This document shows, piece by piece, positions 1-11,642 of a DNA stretch of 64,000 nucleotides. Below the pieces are notes generated by a model. That model was not told the DNA's origin. It saw nothing but the letters and a program-made list of their open reading frames with translations, and ran no database searches. Source of the DNA: Stenotrophomonas rhizophila (lineage in GTDB: Bacteria; Pseudomonadota; Gammaproteobacteria; Xanthomonadales; Xanthomonadaceae); the NCBI RefSeq assembly GCF_003651185.1, contig NZ_RCDC01000004.1:2218659-2282658 (forward strand), in the 5' to 3' direction. A program made the translations under genes and the position numbers. How positions within the stretch are numbered: position 1 is the first letter of the stretch; the number at the start of each line of letters is the position of its first letter.

Positions 1-36
1 TCCAACGACGAGTTCTTCGGTTCGATGAAGCGCTGA
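1..36 (+). CDS. C-terminal tail of an unidentified protein (partial)
   Basis: Frame 1 reads SNDEFFGSMKR and then a TGA stop. It is followed 21 bases later by a strong terminator hairpin, as expected for the end of a plus-strand gene. Only eleven residues are visible, too few to name a family. The gene starts outside the window. Confidence 0.5.
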   Translation, partial: SNDEFFGSMKR

Positions 37-57
37 TCGGCGCATCATCCGGACAGG

Positions 58-85
58 AAAAGGCCCCGCATTGCGGGGCCTTTTT
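58..85. terminator. Bidirectional Rho-independent terminator
   Basis: A perfect 8-bp stem GGCCCCGC/GCGGGGCC (62-69 and 73-80) with a 3-base loop is flanked by AAAA on the left and TTTTT on the right. It can therefore stop transcripts from both sides. It sits between the plus-strand partial gene ending at 36 and the minus-strand glucosidase ending at 97. Confidence 0.9.
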
Positions 86-96
86 CATTACGGGAC

Positions 97-2628
<2,532 letters not shown>

Positions 2629-2751
2629 TGGACATCTTCCTCTGATGAAATACGCGCGAACGGGACGGGCGCGACCGCAGCCGGGCACCGCTCGCGCTGC
2701 GATGTCGATGGCCGGCAGGGTAGCGATGCTGCGTCGGTCAGCGCCCTTGTC

Positions 2752-2765
2752 TGACAGCGCTGTCA
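2752..2765. promoter_or_regulatory. LacI-type operator, glucosidase promoter (site A)
   Basis: TGACAGCGCTGTCA is a perfect 14-bp palindrome in the divergent region between the glucosidase (start 2628) and the LacI regulator (start 3018). The central CG and mirrored arms are typical of LacI-family operators. Near-copies occur at 2775, 5383 and 5629. Confidence 0.75.
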
Positions 2766-2774
2766 TATAAGCCC

Positions 2775-2790
2775 ATGGCAACGCTGTCAA
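2775..2790. promoter_or_regulatory. Second LacI-type operator (site B)
   Basis: ATGGCAACGCTGTCAA matches the receptor-promoter site TTGACAACGCTGTCAA at 14 of 16 positions. It lies about 24 bp from site A centre to centre, so the glucosidase/regulator region may bind two repressor dimers. Confidence 0.6.
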
Positions 2791-3017
2791 CCGCCTGCCG
2801 GCAGGGTTGCAGCCGAAGTCCCGCTGCAGCAGGGATCGCCGGCGTAGCGCGTGTCCGACCCTCCCGTGAACTGCTGCATCGCGGCATGGAAAAACACGAA
2901 CCCGCCACGCACGCCGCCGGCATGGCAACATCCGCCTGCATCGGCAACATCGATGTGACACACGCGCACTACCATCGGCATCTGCCCGCCCGCCCCTCCA
3001 AGAGGAACCCCCGCACC

Positions 3018-4025
3018 ATGCGTAGTCGTATCGAGGATGTCGCCGCCGTTGCGGGTGTATCGATCAAGACGGTGTCCCGCGTGCTCAACAACGAGCCCAA
3101 CGTGCGCGCGGAAACCCGTGATCGCGTGCTGGCCGCGGTGGCCCGCCTCGGCTACAAGCCCAATCTCTCCGCGCGCAGCCTGGCCGGTCAGCGCTCGTAT
3201 GCGCTGGCGCTGGTCTACAACAACCCCTCGCGCAATTACCTGATGGAAATCCAGAACGGGATGCTGGAGGCCTGCCACGCCAACCACTACAACCTGATCC
3301 TGGGCCCGGTCGGCACGGCGCGCCGTACCCTGCCCGATCTGGCCGCGCTGTTCGAGAATTCGCGCCCCGACGGCGTGGTGCTGATCCCGCCACTGACCGA
3401 CGACGCCGTGGTGCTGGCCTATCTGGACGAGCACGAGATTCCGTATGCCTCCATTGCGCCGCGGCACCCCGAGGGCTGCATCGGCGTGCGCATGGACGAG
3501 ACCACGGCGGTGATTGAACTGATCGGCCATCTGGTCGCGCAGGGCCATCGCCGCATCGGCCACATCAAGGGCCCGCGCGCGCACGGCGCCTGCCAGTGGC
3601 GCCACGCCGGCTATCGCCAGGCGTTGCGCCAGTATGCAATCGAGTACGACCCGGCGCTGGTCGTCAACGGCCAGTTCTCGTTCGAATCCGGCATCGATGC
3701 GGCCAACGCACTGTTGGATCTGCCAGAGCCGCCCACGGCGATCTTCGCCGCCAACGACGACATGGCCGCCGCCGTGTTCCGCGTCGCCGGCCAACGCGGC
3801 CTGCGCATCCCCCGGGACCTGTCGGTCTGCGGTTTCGATGACACCCCGATTGCCGGCCACATCTACCCGGCACTGACCACGGTGCGGCAGCCGACCGCCG
3901 CCATGGGGCGGCTGGCCACCGAGCAGTTGATCGATCGCATCCGCTCGCCGGAGGCCGGCACCATGGTCACCGTCGATCACGCGGTGCTGGTGCGCGAATC
4001 CACGCACCCACCGCGTCGCCGCTGA
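3018..4025 (+). CDS. LacI-family transcriptional repressor of the glucoside locus
   Basis: 335-residue LacI/GalR regulator. The N-terminal helix-turn-helix (RIEDVAAVAGVSIKTVSRVLNN) and hinge helix (NLSARSLAG) are intact. The periplasmic-binding-protein-like core follows (AIFAANDDMAAAV, LSVCGFDDTPIAGHIYPALT). The ATG at 3018 is preceded by AAGAGGAA and starts directly at the helix-turn-helix; a longer in-frame extension upstream lacks homology features. It is divergent from the glucosidase and convergent with the permease (9-bp gap). Repeated palindromes nearby suggest it controls glucosidase, permease and receptor genes. The inducer is unknown. Confidence 0.93.
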   Translation: MRSRIEDVAAVAGVSIKTVSRVLNNEPNVRAETRDRVLAAVARLGYKPNLSARSLAGQRSYALALVYNNPSRNYLMEIQNGMLEACHANHYNLILGPVGTARRTLPDLAALFENSRPDGVVLIPPLTDDAVVLAYLDEHEIPYASIAPRHPEGCIGVRMDETTAVIELIGHLVAQGHRRIGHIKGPRAHGACQWRHAGYRQALRQYAIEYDPALVVNGQFSFESGIDAANALLDLPEPPTAIFAANDDMAAAVFRVAGQRGLRIPRDLSVCGFDDTPIAGHIYPALTTVRQPTAAMGRLATEQLIDRIRSPEAGTMVTVDHAVLVRESTHPPRRR

Positions 4026-4034
4026 CCGCCTGCC

Positions 4035-5312
4035 TCAGCCGCTGTGGCGTGAACCGCGCCACGCGTAGAACGCAATGAACAGGTAGCACAGCATCGGCAG
4101 CAGGAAAGACACCTGCAGCCCATGATGGTCGGCCAGCCAGCCCATCGCCAGCGGGATCACCGCCCCACCGACGATCGCCATCACCAACAGGCTCGATGCC
4201 TGGCCGGTCAGCGTACCGAGGCGGGCAATCGCCAGCGCGAAGATGGTCGGGAACATGATCGAGTTGAACAGGCCGATGCTGACCACGCTCCACTTGGCCA
4301 GGTTGCCGGTGCCCAGCATCGTCACCGCCAGCAGGGCCATCACGATCAGCGCGAAGACCCCCAACATGCGGCGCGGATCCAGACGGGTCAGCAATGCCGC
4401 ACCGAGCAGACGCCCGACCAGCGCACCGCCCCAGTACAACGATACGTAACGGGTGGCCTCCTGCTCGGTCAGCCCCTCACCGATACCCGGCATCGAGAGG
4501 AAGTTGACCAGCACGCTGCCGATCGACACTTCCGCACCCACATAGAAGAAGATCGCCAGCACGCCATAGCGCAGGTGGCGGTGGCGCAGCGCATCGCGCA
4601 GGCGGCCCCTGCCGGTGGCAGCCTCGCCTTCCACGCCGGGAATGGTCGGCAGGCGGAACATCCAGATCGCCACTGCCAGCACGAACAGCGCCACTGCCAG
4701 GCCGAAGTACGGCACCTGCACCGATTGCGCTTCAGCAGCGCGATACGCGAGCGCTTCAGCGTGCGGCAGCAGCGCCAGTTCATCGGCCGTACGCGGCGCG
4801 GCCGAGAGGATCAGCAGGCCACCGAACAGCGGCGCGATGGTGGTGCCCAGCGCATTCATCGATTGCGCCAATGTCAGCCGGCTGGAACTGGTCTGTTCCG
4901 GCCCGAGCAGCGCAACGTAGGGATTGGCGGCGACCTGCAGCACGGTGATGCCGGTGGCCAGCACGAACAGCGCCCCCAGGAACAGACCGTATACGTGCGC
5001 CTGCGCGGCCGGCCAGAACAGCAGCGCACCGACACCGGCAATGGCCAACCCGGCCACGATGCCGCGCTTGTAGCCCACCGCCGCGACCAGGCGCCCCGCC
5101 GGCAGTGACATCAGGAAGTACGCACCGAAGAAGGTGAACTGGACCAGCATCGCCTGCACCCAGGTCAGCGCGAATGCCGCCTTGAGGTGCGGGATCAGGA
5201 TGTCGTTGAGGCAGGTGAGGAAGCCCCACATGAAAAAGATGGCGGTGACCACGGCCAGTGCAACGCCATTGCTTTGCACATGTTGTCCGCGGACGGCAGC
5301 AGGAGTGTCCAT
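4035..5312 (-). CDS. FucP/GluP-like MFS sugar:H+ symporter
   Basis: Inner-membrane major-facilitator permease of about 425 residues with roughly 12 hydrophobic segments. The N-terminal FFMWGFLTCLNDILIPHLK and QVAANPYVALLGP segments are hallmarks of the fucose/glucose/galactose (FucP/GluP) branch. The ATG at 5312 is preceded by GGAAGGA; an upstream in-frame ATG at 5360 adds a non-hydrophobic tail and is less likely. It probably imports the monosaccharide freed by the neighbouring glucosidase. A LacI-type palindrome lies about 70 bp upstream. Confidence 0.9.
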   Translation of the reverse strand: MDTPAAVRGQHVQSNGVALAVVTAIFFMWGFLTCLNDILIPHLKAAFALTWVQAMLVQFTFFGAYFLMSLPAGRLVAAVGYKRGIVAGLAIAGVGALLFWPAAQAHVYGLFLGALFVLATGITVLQVAANPYVALLGPEQTSSSRLTLAQSMNALGTTIAPLFGGLLILSAAPRTADELALLPHAEALAYRAAEAQSVQVPYFGLAVALFVLAVAIWMFRLPTIPGVEGEAATGRGRLRDALRHRHLRYGVLAIFFYVGAEVSIGSVLVNFLSMPGIGEGLTEQEATRYVSLYWGGALVGRLLGAALLTRLDPRRMLGVFALIVMALLAVTMLGTGNLAKWSVVSIGLFNSIMFPTIFALAIARLGTLTGQASSLLVMAIVGGAVIPLAMGWLADHHGLQVSFLLPMLCYLFIAFYAWRGSRHSG

Positions 5313-5382
5313 TGCATGTCCTTCCAGATTGGGAGTGCCGGCCAGTCGGCGGCCAGACATGGAACCTGCTTGGACCGCGATT

Positions 5383-5396
5383 GTCCAGCGCTGTCA
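5383..5396. promoter_or_regulatory. LacI-type operator, permease promoter (site C)
   Basis: GTCCAGCGCTGTCA matches the perfect site A at 11 of 14 positions, including the whole CAGCGCTGTCA half and core. It lies 71 bp upstream of the permease start, on the side where its promoter must be. Confidence 0.6.
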
Positions 5397-5628
5397 GCAA
5401 TCGGATCGGGCGGTCGGCCCATGCAGCGGCGCACGCACCCGAATGCCTTCGCGCAGTTTCGTTCTGCACTGCACAACGGATCAGCATCGCCAATCCGGCT
5501 GCGCATGTCCCGGCAGAATCGGGCCACAGCACCGGCGTTGCAGTGTTTCCGCCGCACGCGCGGCCGTCCCGACTGCAACGCACGACACCCGTCGCTGCCG
5601 GTCGCAAGCGCATCGCCACGTGCGTTTG

Positions 5629-5644
5629 TTGACAACGCTGTCAA
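5629..5644. promoter_or_regulatory. LacI-type operator, receptor promoter (site D)
   Basis: TTGACAACGCTGTCAA is a near-perfect 16-bp palindrome (TTGACA and TGTCAA arms) 90 bp upstream of the TonB-dependent receptor ATG. It belongs to the same motif family as the sites at 2752, 2775 and 5383. Confidence 0.7.
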
Positions 5645-5733
5645 CCATGGCTCCAATCCGGGCCGTGCGCACTGGACCCCGCGCCGACACAACGCAGAAC
5701 CGCCACGATCGAATTCCCTGGGGAGGGATCATC

Positions 5734-8700
5734 ATGAAGACGTACAAGGCCGTACCCCGCAAGGCGATGCTCACCTCCGCACTTCTCGCTGTCCTGGCCG
5801 GCCAGGCCTGGGCGCAGGATCCCGCGGCCCGAGAGAACACCACGACGGCCCCCGATGGCGTCGATCCCACCACGCTCGATACGGTGCAGGTCACCGGTAT
5901 CCGTGGCAGCCTCACCTCGTCGATGAACCTCAAGCGCGACAGCCAGGGTGTGGTCGACGGCATCGTTGCCGAGGACATCGGCAAGTTCCCGGATACCAAC
6001 CTGGCCGAATCGCTGCAGCGCATCAGCGGCGTCTCGATCGACCGCACCGCCAGTGGCGAAGGCTCCAAAGTCACCGTGCGCGGCATCGGCCCGGACTACA
6101 ACCTGGTGCTGCTCAACGGGCGGCAGATGCCGGCCTCCAATCTCGGCGCCGGCGGCGCCGGCCTGAACAGCTCGCGTTCGTTCGATTTCGCCAACCTGGC
6201 CGCCGAGTCGGTGTCGGCGGTGGAGGTCTACAAGACCGGCCGTGCCGACAATCCGGCCGGTGGCATCGGTGCGACGATCAACATCAAGACGATGCGCCCG
6301 TTGGAATCCGAGCCGGTGATCAGCCTCGGGCTGAAGGCGGTCAACGATTCCTCCAACGACAACCTGCCGCGCACGCTGCAGGGCTCGAAAGTGACCGGCG
6401 AACTGTCGGGCATCTTCAGCCAGACCTACGCCGATGGCCGCTTCGGCGTGGCGCTGAGCGCCAGCCACCAGGAACGCGACTCGGGCTTCAACCAAGCCAC
6501 CGTGGCCGAGGGCTGGGCGACCTTCCGCGGTAATGAAGCCAGCGACTGGCGTGCCTTGCCGCTGCCGGGCCAGGGCTATTCGGACCGCATCACCAACCGT
6601 CCGGATCCCGACGACATCTACGGCCGCCCGCAGAACACCGCGTACAACGTCAATGGCGTACAGCGCCAGCGTACCAACGGCCAGGCCACGTTCCAGTGGA
6701 AGCCGGCCGACAACATCACCACCACGCTGGACTACACCTTCGTCGAGAACAAGGTGCAGCAGCAGCGCAGCGAGCTGTCGGTCTGGTTCAACTACGGACC
6801 GGGCGACAGCACCTGGACCAATGGCCCGATCGCAGCACCGATCATCTACAGCGAAGACATGACCGGCTCGGACGTCTCGATGGGCGGCATGAAGCTGGCC
6901 ACCAAGAACTCGATGGACTCGCTCGGCTTCAACGTCGATTGGGAAGTCAACGACGCACTGGAGCTGTCCTTCGACGTCCACAACTCGACCGCCGAATCGC
7001 AGCCGGACGGCCCCTACGGCTCGGCCGGCGTGCTCGGCGTGGCCGCCTTCGTGCGCGGCACCACCACCGTGGACTACAGCGGCGACCTGCCGATCATCCA
7101 CATGGACCTGCCGCCGGGCGGCGTGCAGGCCTCCGATGCGCTGGTCACCGGCTCGGTCTTCCAGAACAGCTACAACAAGTCCAAGGTCGAGCAGTACCAA
7201 GGCCGCGGTACGTTCAAGTTCGCCGATTACTCGGCCTTGGATTTCGGCGTCGGCTACACCCAGGTGGAGAACCGCTCGGCCTCGGCGATCATGCAGCGCA
7301 ACAGCTGGGGTGGCCTGGGCAATCCGTCGGACTACGATGACAACATCTGGTACGCCGACGACATGAGCCGCTACTTCAAGGCGTTCTCCGGCCACAACGA
7401 TCCGCGCATGACCGGCCGCTTCCTGGTGTTCGATTTCGACCGCCTGCGTGCGCAGGCTGCCGGGGTCGCCACCGATGCCGAACCGGCCTGCCCGACCTGC
7501 TATGTCGCCCCGACCGAGTACTCCGAGGACATCCGCACCACGGAGAAATCCAAGAGCGCCTACGCGCAGTACCGTACGACGTTCGAGTGGTCGATGCCGC
7601 TGCACGTGGCCGCCGGTGTGCGTTACGAGCAGACCGAAGTGGAATCGCAGGCGCTGGTCCGCCTCCCGACCGGGATCAGCTGGGGCTCGGCCAACGAGTT
7701 CAACGTCACCTACGACGCCAACGGTACGTTCGTCGGCGGTACCGGCAAGTACAACTACGTGCTGCCCAACCTCGATCTGAAGCTGGACATCAACGATGCG
7801 CTGGCGCTGCGTGGCAGCTACAGCCGCAGCATCGGCCGCCCAGGCTGGACGCAGATCCAGAGCGGCTCCCGGGTGGACGACATCGTGCGCACCCAGGGCG
7901 GTACCGGCTCGCGCGGCAACCCGGGGCTGGAACCGCTGGTCTCGGACAACTTCGACCTGTCGCTGGAGTGGTACTACGGTGAATCCAGCTACGCCTCGGT
8001 CGGCTTCTTCCGCAAGAACATCAAGAACTTCATCAGCAACACCATCGTGCGCGAGAACACCGGCACCCTGCACACACCGGTGGGCGGCGCGTACTGGAAC
8101 GAGGCGCTGGGGTCGGGCTGCGGCGCCACCGACATGCCCTGCATCCGCGATTACATCTTCACCAACCATGCCGGCGACCCGGGCGTGACCTACACCGGCC
8201 GCAATTCGGCCGGGCAGATGACCGGCACCATCGTCGGCCAGCCGGGCGACCCGGTGGCCGGGTTCGACACCACCGTGCCGGCCAACCAGCACTCCGATCA
8301 CCTGGATGGCTGGGAACTGGCCGTGCAGCACCTGTTCGGCCAGTCAGGCTTCGGCCTGGCGGCCAACTACACCAAGGTGAAGTCCGGCCTGACCTTCGAT
8401 AACTACAGCCTGGGCGACCAGTACCCGATGATCGGCTTGAGCGACTCGGCGAACCTCGTGGCGTTCTACGAAAAGAATGCCTGGCAGGTACGTGCGGCCT
8501 ACAACTGGCGCGACAAGTTCCTCAACGGCATCGGCGGCCAGGGCCCCAATCCGAACTACACCGAAGCCTACGGCCAGCTCGATCTCAACATCAGCTATGC
8601 GGTCAGCGACCAGCTGACGCTGAGTCTGGAGGCGATCAACCTGACCGACGAGACCATGCGCACCTACGCACGCCATTCCAACATGCTGCGCTACGCCACC

Positions 8701-8745
8701 CAGACCGGGCCGCGTTACATGTTCGGCGTGCGCTACAAGTTCTGA
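5734..8745 (+). CDS. TonB-dependent outer-membrane receptor (Xanthomonas/Caulobacter type)
   Basis: 1003-residue outer-membrane receptor. A signal peptide ends at AWAQ. A short linker and plug domain (TVQVTGIRGSLTSSM, LAESLQRISGVSID) are followed by a long beta-barrel ending in the insertion signature MFGVRYKF with terminal Phe. The family is the large sugar-oligomer receptor group common in Xanthomonadaceae and Caulobacter. The ATG at 5734 is chosen for the signal peptide and the GGGGAGGGA ribosome site; the open frame upstream is non-coding. It sits in a sugar locus with a GH3 enzyme, permease and LacI protein, so uptake of a beta-gluco-oligosaccharide is the likely role. Confidence 0.93.
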   Translation: MKTYKAVPRKAMLTSALLAVLAGQAWAQDPAARENTTTAPDGVDPTTLDTVQVTGIRGSLTSSMNLKRDSQGVVDGIVAEDIGKFPDTNLAESLQRISGVSIDRTASGEGSKVTVRGIGPDYNLVLLNGRQMPASNLGAGGAGLNSSRSFDFANLAAESVSAVEVYKTGRADNPAGGIGATINIKTMRPLESEPVISLGLKAVNDSSNDNLPRTLQGSKVTGELSGIFSQTYADGRFGVALSASHQERDSGFNQATVAEGWATFRGNEASDWRALPLPGQGYSDRITNRPDPDDIYGRPQNTAYNVNGVQRQRTNGQATFQWKPADNITTTLDYTFVENKVQQQRSELSVWFNYGPGDSTWTNGPIAAPIIYSEDMTGSDVSMGGMKLATKNSMDSLGFNVDWEVNDALELSFDVHNSTAESQPDGPYGSAGVLGVAAFVRGTTTVDYSGDLPIIHMDLPPGGVQASDALVTGSVFQNSYNKSKVEQYQGRGTFKFADYSALDFGVGYTQVENRSASAIMQRNSWGGLGNPSDYDDNIWYADDMSRYFKAFSGHNDPRMTGRFLVFDFDRLRAQAAGVATDAEPACPTCYVAPTEYSEDIRTTEKSKSAYAQYRTTFEWSMPLHVAAGVRYEQTEVESQALVRLPTGISWGSANEFNVTYDANGTFVGGTGKYNYVLPNLDLKLDINDALALRGSYSRSIGRPGWTQIQSGSRVDDIVRTQGGTGSRGNPGLEPLVSDNFDLSLEWYYGESSYASVGFFRKNIKNFISNTIVRENTGTLHTPVGGAYWNEALGSGCGATDMPCIRDYIFTNHAGDPGVTYTGRNSAGQMTGTIVGQPGDPVAGFDTTVPANQHSDHLDGWELAVQHLFGQSGFGLAANYTKVKSGLTFDNYSLGDQYPMIGLSDSANLVAFYEKNAWQVRAAYNWRDKFLNGIGGQGPNPNYTEAYGQLDLNISYAVSDQLTLSLEAINLTDETMRTYARHSNMLRYATQTGPRYMFGVRYKF

Positions 8746-8770
8746 CTCGGTTGTTCCGACCTGCAGCACC

Positions 8771-8804
8771 GAAAGGCCGCGCTCACCCCGCGGCCTTTCG
8801 CTTC
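8771..8804 (+). terminator. Terminator after the TonB-dependent receptor
   Basis: An 11-bp stem GAAAGGCCGCG/CGCGGCCTTTC (8771-8781 and 8789-8799) is followed by CGCTT, a weak T-tract. It lies 25 bp past the receptor stop. Confidence 0.7.
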
Positions 8805-8850
8805 CCGCACCTCCACGCTACCGTGGGTACCACCCGCCCCTGCTGACAGG

Positions 8851-9873
8851 ATGCCGATGTCCGCCATGCCCGGCCCGATCGAAGAACTGCATGATCTGGA
8901 TCCGGCGCAGCTGCACACGCAGTTGCCCGGCTGGACGACACCGAAAGTGATCCGCGGGCTGGTGGCGCAGTGGCCGCTGGTCAGCGCGGCGACGCAGTCC
9001 GCACAGGCCGCGGTCGCCCATCTCAAACAGTTCGACCACGGCACGATGCCGGTCACCGCTACCACGGCGCCGCCGGAGGCCAAGGGGCGTGTGTTCTACA
9101 ACGCAGACATGAGCGGCTTCAATTTCCGCCGCGAGCAGATTCCGTTGAAGGTCGTGCTCGACACCCTGCTCAAGTACGCCACCGCGCCGACGCCGCCATC
9201 GATCTACGTCGCCTCGACCACGCTGGACAGTTTCCTGCCCGGCTTCCGCCAGGCCAATGCGCTGGCGCTCGGCGTGGACGATCCGCTGGCCAGTATCTGG
9301 GTCGGCAACCGCTCGCGTATCGCCGCGCACCAGGACGTGCCGGACAACCTGGCCTGCGTGGCTGCCGGCCGCCGCCGGGTCACCCTGTTTCCGCCGGCGC
9401 AGGTGGGCAATCTGTATATCGGGCCACTGGACTTCACGCCGGCCGGGCAGGCCGTCAGCCTGGTCGACTTCGCCGCACCGGACCTGGAACGCTTCCCGCG
9501 CTTCAGCCAGGCGCTGGCCCACGCGCAGGTGGCCGACCTTGGCCCCGGCGATGCGGTGTTCATTCCCTCGTTGTGGTGGCACCACATGGAGGGGCTGGAG
9601 GCGTTCAATGTACTGGTCAATTACTGGTGGCGGCCGGTGCCGGCGTGGCGGGATGCGCCGATGAACGCACTGATGCTCTCGTTGCTGGCCATCCGCGATC
9701 TACCACCGGCGCAGCGTGCGCATTGGCAGGCGATGTTCCAGCACTACGTCTTCGAGGCCGATGACCACACCGCCGCGCATATTCCCGAAACGGTGCGCGG
9801 CGTGCTCGGGCCGCTCGACCCGGCCGGCGCCGATCATCTGCGCGGCGTGCTGCGCAAGCGCCTGGAGCGCTGA
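8851..9873 (+). CDS. Cupin-like (JmjC-like) domain protein, putative Fe(II)/2-oxoglutarate oxygenase
   Basis: 340-residue protein with the cupin_8/JmjC-like fold. The iron-binding facial triad is visible as H160-x-D162 (HQDVPD) with a distal His at 244/245 in SLWWHHMEGL. Proteins of this type are frequent beside TonB-dependent receptors in Xanthomonadaceae and Caulobacter sugar loci; their substrate is mostly unknown. No signal peptide is seen, so it is cytoplasmic. It follows the receptor after a hairpin and may be expressed partly by read-through. Confidence 0.85.
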   Translation: MPMSAMPGPIEELHDLDPAQLHTQLPGWTTPKVIRGLVAQWPLVSAATQSAQAAVAHLKQFDHGTMPVTATTAPPEAKGRVFYNADMSGFNFRREQIPLKVVLDTLLKYATAPTPPSIYVASTTLDSFLPGFRQANALALGVDDPLASIWVGNRSRIAAHQDVPDNLACVAAGRRRVTLFPPAQVGNLYIGPLDFTPAGQAVSLVDFAAPDLERFPRFSQALAHAQVADLGPGDAVFIPSLWWHHMEGLEAFNVLVNYWWRPVPAWRDAPMNALMLSLLAIRDLPPAQRAHWQAMFQHYVFEADDHTAAHIPETVRGVLGPLDPAGADHLRGVLRKRLER

Positions 9874-10038
9874 ACGGGCCACCACGGCGGCGCCGACTTC
9901 ACCCACGTGGGGGTGTAATCCGCAATAATCGCCGCCCAACGAGTTGTTGACCGCCCGGGGGCGGGGTCGTGCGCTCCTGACTGTTTCGCTGCTGCCGTTC
10001 CATCCGCATGTTCGGGTTGGTGCTGCACCCTGCTGCCC

Positions 10039-11634
10039 GTGAACCGCATGCGTCCGTTGTCCACCCGCCTGAACCTGGGCAAGTTGATCCTCGCCCTGGC
10101 CCTGCTCAGCGCGCTCATCGCGCTGGCCAATACCCTGCATGCCAGCTACCGCGTGCAGCGCGAGCAGCTGATCGGCAATACGCTGGAAGCCAACCGTGTG
10201 TATGCCAGCAAGCTGGCCGAGTCGACCCAGAACTTCGTTCTGTCAGCGCAGCAGCAGGTGGCCTACAGCGCCACCCTGCTCGGCCAGCGTGTGCACGATC
10301 GCAGCGAACTGGAAGCAGAAGCTGCACGTCTGCAACTGCAGACCAACAGCTTCAACTCGGTGCTGATCGTGGATGCCGGCGGTACCGTGCTGGCGACCTC
10401 CCCGCAGAGCCTGGCCCTGCAGGGCGTACTGCTCAAGAGCGCCGGCAACCGCGATGCCCTGGAGCGCCGCGTGCCCTTCATCAGCGACCCCTACCAGGCC
10501 GCGACCGGGCGCCTGGTGGTAGCGATTTCGCATCCGATCTTCTCAGCGCAGGGAAGGTACCAGGGCTATGTCAGCGGCACGATCTACCTGCGCCAGCGCA
10601 GCATCCTGCAATCGCTGCTGGGCAAGCACTATTACCGCGATGGGTCGTACCTGTACGTCGTCGACCGCAACGGCCGCATCCTGTACCACATCGAACAGGA
10701 CCGGGTCGGCCAGTTCGCGCTGGAGAACCCGGCCGTGCAGGCGGTCACCCGGGGCCACTCCGGCGCGCAGCAGGTACGCAACAGCCACGGCGTGCAGATG
10801 CTGGCCGGGTACGCGCCGGTGCCGAGCGTCGGCTGGGGCGTGGTGGCGCAGCGGCCGACCGCGGCCACGCTGGCCTCACTGTCCAAGCTGATGTCGGCGG
10901 TGATCTGGAATGCGATTCCGCTGGGCATCCTGTCGCTGCTGATCACCTGGTGGTTCGCGCGGCGCATCTCGCTGCCGCTATGGCAGCTGGCGCGCAACGT
11001 GCAGAACCGCGACACCGGCATCGCGATCCGCCACGTCACCGGTATCCGCGCCTGGTACTACGAAGTCGCCCAGCTCAAAACCGCCCTGCTGTACAGCTTC
11101 AACCTGCTGCAGGACCGCATCGGCAAGCTCAACCGCGCCAGCATGACCGATCCCCTCACCGGCCTGCAGAACCGGCGCGGCCTGCAGCAGGGGCTGGAAG
11201 ACTGGCAGGCACGCGGCCAGCCGTTCGGGATCATCGCGCTGGACATCGACCGCTTCAAGAGCATCAACGACCGCTTCGGTCATGCGGTCGGCGATGCGGT
11301 GATTCTGCGCATCGCGCAATTGATGCGCGATGGCTCACGCGACACCGATCTGCTCTGCCGCAACGGCGGTGAGGAGTTCCTGATCCTGCTGCCGGGCATC
11401 GCTGTCCTCGATGCCGCGCAGGTGGCCGAGCGCCTGCGCATCCAGGTGGCCGCCGAGGTAGTCGAGCAGGTCGGCACGGTCACCGTGTCGCTGGGCGTGG
11501 CCCACTACCCGACCTATCACGATGATCCTCAGCAGGCGCTGCGGTTGGCCGACAAGGCCCTGTACATGGCCAAGGAACAGGGCCGCAACCGCACCGTGGT
11601 GTACCCGCAGCCCGACGGCCCGGCTACCGGTTGA
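10039..11634 (+). CDS. Membrane diguanylate cyclase with Cache sensor and GGDEF domain
   Basis: 531-residue c-di-GMP synthase. An N-terminal transmembrane helix (LILALALLSALIAL) precedes an extracytoplasmic double-Cache-like sensor (about 40-275), a second helix (VIWNAIPLGILSLLITWWF), a short HAMP-like linker and a C-terminal GGDEF domain. The active site is GGEEF at 443-447 and the inhibitory I-site RDTD at 434-437, so it should be active and product-inhibited. The start is GTG 10039 or ATG 10048; neither has a clear ribosome site. It ends 8 bp from the convergent TonB-C gene. The ligand of the sensor is unknown. Confidence 0.92.
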   Translation: MNRMRPLSTRLNLGKLILALALLSALIALANTLHASYRVQREQLIGNTLEANRVYASKLAESTQNFVLSAQQQVAYSATLLGQRVHDRSELEAEAARLQLQTNSFNSVLIVDAGGTVLATSPQSLALQGVLLKSAGNRDALERRVPFISDPYQAATGRLVVAISHPIFSAQGRYQGYVSGTIYLRQRSILQSLLGKHYYRDGSYLYVVDRNGRILYHIEQDRVGQFALENPAVQAVTRGHSGAQQVRNSHGVQMLAGYAPVPSVGWGVVAQRPTAATLASLSKLMSAVIWNAIPLGILSLLITWWFARRISLPLWQLARNVQNRDTGIAIRHVTGIRAWYYEVAQLKTALLYSFNLLQDRIGKLNRASMTDPLTGLQNRRGLQQGLEDWQARGQPFGIIALDIDRFKSINDRFGHAVGDAVILRIAQLMRDGSRDTDLLCRNGGEEFLILLPGIAVLDAAQVAERLRIQVAAEVVEQVGTVTVSLGVAHYPTYHDDPQQALRLADKALYMAKEQGRNRTVVYPQPDGPATG

Positions 11635-11642
11635 GGCAAGGG

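Noticed and set aside
81..88. TTTTTCAT, identical to the attachment core reported for Tn4371-type elements
   Set aside because: It is the T-tract of a terminator in core chromosomal DNA with no element edge nearby, so chance is the better explanation.
5641..8331. 896-codon minus-strand frame
   Set aside because: Antisense to the TonB-dependent receptor; no motifs or ribosome site.
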